A stretch of DNA of 8,381 nucleotides, from contig JAJTCL010000103.1 of assembly GCA_021323255.1 (NCBI GenBank), forward strand, positions 1 through 8,381. Direction: 5' to 3'. A program made the position numbers and the translations under genes. The notes under the pieces were generated by a model. It was not told the origin of the DNA, searched no databases, and saw nothing but the letters and a program-made list of their open reading frames with translations. This document shows, piece by piece, positions 6,142-8,381 of this stretch. The stretch comes from Propionibacteriaceae bacterium (GTDB taxonomy: Bacteria > Actinomycetota > Actinomycetes > Propionibacteriales > Propionibacteriaceae). How positions within the stretch are numbered: the stretch's first letter is position 1; every line of letters starts with the position of its first letter.

Positions 6142-7083
6142 GTGCGGCCCACCGAAATCCCGGCCCGCGGCTGGGTACAGGTAGCCAAGCGCGGCTGGAA
6201 GGAGGCCAAAGCCGATCAGGTCCCGCTGCTGGCCGCTGGGGTTGCCTTCTACGCGTTTCTGGCCATCTTTCCCGCGCTGATCGCAGTCGTCACCATCTAC
6301 GGACTTTTCGCGGAACCGGCGACGATCGCGGACCAGCTGAACTCCATGGCCGCCACGCTGCCGGACGAAGCCCGGCAGATCATCACCGACCAGGTAGCAG
6401 CAATGAGCTCCCGACGCCAAGCCCTGGGCCTCGGCCTCATCATCTCGCTCTTGATCGCGCTATGGAGCGCTTCGGCTGGGATCAGCAACCTGCTGACTGC
6501 GGTCAATGTCGCCTACGACGAGGAGGAGAAACGCGGCTTCGTGAAGAAGCGGCTGATGGCCCTCGGGCTGACGCTCGCCGCCATCGTGTTCATGGTGATC
6601 ATCATCGGTCTGGTCGCCGTACTGCCGCCACTGCTGCAAGCGGTATTTGGAAGTGGGGCGTTGAGCTGGTTGCTCCAGATCGTCGGCTGGCTGGTAATGA
6701 TGGTGCTCGTGGCCATAGCGCTGGCGGTCATCTACCGTCTGGGTCCGGACCGCGATGCACCACGTATGCGGTGGGTATCTGTGGGCGCCGTGGTGGCGAC
6801 GGTCATCTGGCTCATCGCCTCGATCGGGTTCTCGATTTACACAGCGACGTTCGGTAATTACGCCAAGACGTACGGGGTTTTCGCCGGAATCGTGGTGCTG
6901 CTGTTCTGGCTCTGGCTCACCATGTACGCGATCTTGCTGGGTGCAGAGATCAACGCCGAGGCAGAGCAGCAGACGTCCGCCGACACGACCAAAGGGCCGG
7001 AGGAACCGCTGGGCGAACGGGGGGCTGTGAAGGCGGACTCGGTTCCTTCTCCGGACCCCGAGGCGCCGCAGCAGGAACGTTGA
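6142..7083 (+). CDS. YihY/BrkB (UPF0761) family inner-membrane protein
   Basis: 313 residues from GTG 6142, which is preceded at 7 nt by GGGGA. About six hydrophobic segments are visible (roughly 31-53, 95-121, 140-168, 177-199, 211-233 and 243-268). Family-typical stretches are EAKADQVPLLAAGVAFYAFLA (21-41), ALWSASAGISNLLTAVNVAYD (106-126), RWVSVGA (210-216), and YGVFAGIVVLLFWLWLTMYA (244-263) leading into LLGAEINAE. The C-terminal 45 residues are polar and look disordered. The family's function is not settled: the original BrkB link to serum resistance is doubtful and YihY is not RNase BN. The true start may lie upstream: the open frame from 6085 reads TTTQEKVGIPGDKAVRPTEIP, which resembles relatives' N-termini, but the only codon at the right place is ATC (6097-6099), 7 nt after AAGGGA. 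The gene follows the MFS stop codon with no terminator between. Confidence 0.92.
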   Translation: MRPTEIPARGWVQVAKRGWKEAKADQVPLLAAGVAFYAFLAIFPALIAVVTIYGLFAEPATIADQLNSMAATLPDEARQIITDQVAAMSSRRQALGLGLIISLLIALWSASAGISNLLTAVNVAYDEEEKRGFVKKRLMALGLTLAAIVFMVIIIGLVAVLPPLLQAVFGSGALSWLLQIVGWLVMMVLVAIALAVIYRLGPDRDAPRMRWVSVGAVVATVIWLIASIGFSIYTATFGNYAKTYGVFAGIVVLLFWLWLTMYAILLGAEINAEAEQQTSADTTKGPEEPLGERGAVKADSVPSPDPEAPQQER

Positions 7084-7084
7084 C

Positions 7085-7516
7085 ATGGCAGTGCACCGTC
7101 GACTGAACTGCTCGCCCGAGCAAGTCTTCGCCGTGCTGGGCGACGGCTGGCTGTATCCCCTATGGGTCGTCGGAGCATCCCGCATGCGGGAAGTTGATGA
7201 GGGTTGGCCGGCGCCGGGCACCAAACTGCACCACTCATTCGGGACGTGGCCGCTGTTGATCGACGACACCACCGAGGTGCTGGATCTACAGCCAGATCGG
7301 CGACTTGTCTTGGAGGCTCGAGGCTGGCCGGTCGGCACCGCTCGGGTAGAGATCACCGTCGAGGCAGCCGGCGGCGGCTCCCTGGTCTCCATCGCAGAGG
7401 ACGTCTCGGACGGCCCGGCGCGGCTGGTTCCTCAGCCGGTGCGCGTAGCGGGTATCGACGTACGCAATCGGGAGACGCTACGCCGGCTCGCTTACCTGGC
7501 CGAAGGTCGCGATTGA
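7085..7516 (+). CDS. SRPBCC (START/Bet v1-fold) family protein
   Basis: 143 residues. The order fits the SRPBCC lipid- or ligand-binding fold: N-terminal strand and helix with SPEQVFAVLGDGWLYPLWVVGA (10-31), a central sheet with GTKLHHSFGTWP (45-56), DDTTEVLDLQPDRRLVLEAR (60-79) and GTARVEITVEAAGGGSLVSI (84-103), and a C-terminal helix with NRETLRRLAYLA (128-139). These proteins bind hydrophobic ligands or act as polyketide cyclases or aromatase-like enzymes; the ligand here is unknown. The ATG lies one base after the stop codon of the BrkB-like gene, with AGGAA (7073-7077) 7 nt upstream, so the two are almost certainly translated from one mRNA. The next gene is a convergent FAD oxidoreductase of phytoene-desaturase type, which may share a hydrophobic substrate (inference). 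Confidence 0.82.
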   Translation: MAVHRRLNCSPEQVFAVLGDGWLYPLWVVGASRMREVDEGWPAPGTKLHHSFGTWPLLIDDTTEVLDLQPDRRLVLEARGWPVGTARVEITVEAAGGGSLVSIAEDVSDGPARLVPQPVRVAGIDVRNRETLRRLAYLAEGRD

Positions 7517-7543
7517 CCCTGCTCCCGGGCTCCAGCGCGGGTG

Positions 7544-8381
7544 TCAGGATCCCACGCTGCGTGGGATGTTGACAGGTCGACGGCGCGGTGCGAGCTGGGC
7601 AGCTGCGAGCGCAGCCCGGGCCGCGTTCATGCCACAGGCACCGTGCACGCTGCCACCCGGATGCGCCGAGGCGGAGGCCAGGTAGAGCCCGCGGATCGGC
7701 GTACTGGCCCGGCCCAAGCCGGGAATGGGCCGGAAGATCAGCTGTTGGTCGAGTGCCGCAGTTCCCCCGTTGATGGAACCGCCGATCAAATTCGCGTCGC
7801 GTCGCTCCAACTCGCTTGGAGTCAGAACGCGACGCGCAATGATCCGCTGCGAGAAGCCAGGGGCATGCTGCTCGATGCGGTTCTGCATCCGATCGGCAAA
7901 CTGCTCAGCCTCGTCAGCATCCCAGGTCCCGGTGAGATTCCCACCTGCATCATCGTGGACCCGTTGCGGTACATGGGTGTAGGCCCACAGGGACTCGGTG
8001 CCTGCCGGGGAGCGTGTCGGATCCGCCGTCGTCATCTGACCCATCAGCAGGAACGGGCGGTCGGGGATGCTGCCGCTGCTGAGCTGGGCGAAGGAGGTGA
8101 CCAGTTCCTGGTAGGAGTCGCTGATGTGTACGGTCCCCGGCGGGTACGGCGGGGGCGTGCGCCACGGCACCGGGGCGCTGAGTACGTAATCGACCTTGAC
8201 GGTCCCCGGATCCCGCCGAAACGCGGCCATCTTGTCCCGGACCCTCGCCGGTAGCTCATCGAATCCAACCAGCCGACCGTAAAGATGCTCGGCGGCGACA
8301 TCGGCCAGCACCGCACGCCGGACGCTCACAAGTTGATCATGAACTCGTACGCCGACCGCGCGACCGTGCGCAATGGTGATC
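7544..8381 (-). CDS. phytoene-desaturase-like NAD(P)/FAD-dependent oxidoreductase (5' end cut by window edge)
   Basis: The frame stays open to base 8380, giving 278 residues of the C-terminal part. The GTG at 8329 is not the true start, because the upstream codons ITIAHGRAVGVRVHDQLVSVRRAVLAD continue the usual domain pattern (a GxxVxGV strand leading to RRAVLADVAAEHLYGRLVG). The N-terminal FAD-binding GxGxxG, expected some 200 residues earlier, lies beyond the window. The C-terminus has FRPIPGLGRASTPIRGLYLA followed by SASAHPGGSVHGACGMNAAR, the conserved FAD-binding end of carotenoid desaturase/isomerase-type flavoproteins. Actinobacterial members are often annotated as phytoene dehydrogenases without proof, and no carotenoid synthesis gene is visible, so the substrate is open. 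It converges on the SRPBCC gene with a 27-bp gap. Confidence 0.9.
   Translation of the reverse strand, partial: ITIAHGRAVGVRVHDQLVSVRRAVLADVAAEHLYGRLVGFDELPARVRDKMAAFRRDPGTVKVDYVLSAPVPWRTPPPYPPGTVHISDSYQELVTSFAQLSSGSIPDRPFLLMGQMTTADPTRSPAGTESLWAYTHVPQRVHDDAGGNLTGTWDADEAEQFADRMQNRIEQHAPGFSQRIIARRVLTPSELERRDANLIGGSINGGTAALDQQLIFRPIPGLGRASTPIRGLYLASASAHPGGSVHGACGMNAARAALAAAQLAPRRRPVNIPRSVGS
7549..7567. terminator. hairpin at the convergent SRPBCC/oxidoreductase junction
   Basis: ATCCCACG-CTG-CGTGGGAT forms a perfect 8-bp stem with a 3-base loop. It sits 32 bp after the SRPBCC stop codon and inside the last codons of the oxidoreductase gene (NIPRSVGS). Neither strand has a T tract after it, as is common for actinobacterial hairpin terminators. 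It could end transcription from the plus-strand operon, and possibly from both directions. Confidence 0.5.

Noticed and set aside
6460..7392. 310-codon minus-strand frame opposite the BrkB-like and SRPBCC genes
   Set aside because: High-GC antisense frame with low-complexity composition (Arg, His, Gln, Ser) and no recognisable domain; it spans two real plus-strand genes.
7541..8254. 237-codon plus-strand frame opposite the FAD oxidoreductase
   Set aside because: Antisense shadow; the minus strand carries the conserved flavoprotein C-terminus.

Overview
The window looks like chromosomal DNA of a high-GC actinobacterium (Actinomycetota). Evidence is strong GC bias at third codon positions, frequent GTG starts, long spurious antisense reading frames, and recognisable actinobacterial families (CGNR/ABATE zinc-finger protein, DHA2 transporter with a TANNNT-type promoter, BrkB/YihY protein starting near PTEIPARGW). 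I cannot assign a genus. I see no rRNA, tRNA, CRISPR array, insertion sequence or phage gene.

Left part (1-3771, all minus strand, transcribed right to left): a glycan-modification block. A GT4 glycosyltransferase is followed after 17 bp by a UDP-glucuronate decarboxylase-like sugar-nucleotide enzyme, then after 97 bp by a NodU/CmcH-type O-carbamoyltransferase that runs off the left edge. Together they could make a UDP-pentose, transfer a sugar, and carbamoylate a hydroxyl on the product. The product is not identifiable from this window. A 12-bp perfect palindrome lies in the 97-bp gap.

Middle part (3772-6084): an intergenic stretch with a 7-bp inverted repeat, then a CGNR zinc-finger regulator gene on the minus strand that appears broken by one missing base inside its conserved ABATE N-terminal motif. 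Divergent from it on the plus strand is a 14-TM DHA2-type MFS efflux pump. The roughly 50-bp divergent gap holds a plausible, nearly leaderless promoter and a small palindrome over its -10 box.

Right part (6085-8381): the MFS gene is followed by a YihY/BrkB-family membrane protein, whose natural start codon seems to be ATC rather than ATG, and by an SRPBCC-fold protein one base further on. These three plus-strand genes could be co-transcribed. They converge on a minus-strand phytoene-desaturase-like FAD oxidoreductase that enters from the right edge. A hairpin at the convergent junction overlaps the end of the oxidoreductase gene.

The window is mostly ordinary accessory and housekeeping content. 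The best points for a second look are the single-base lesion in the regulator, the ATC start, the palindromes, and the carbamoylated-sugar gene block. I did not find a convincing new defence or mobile system.
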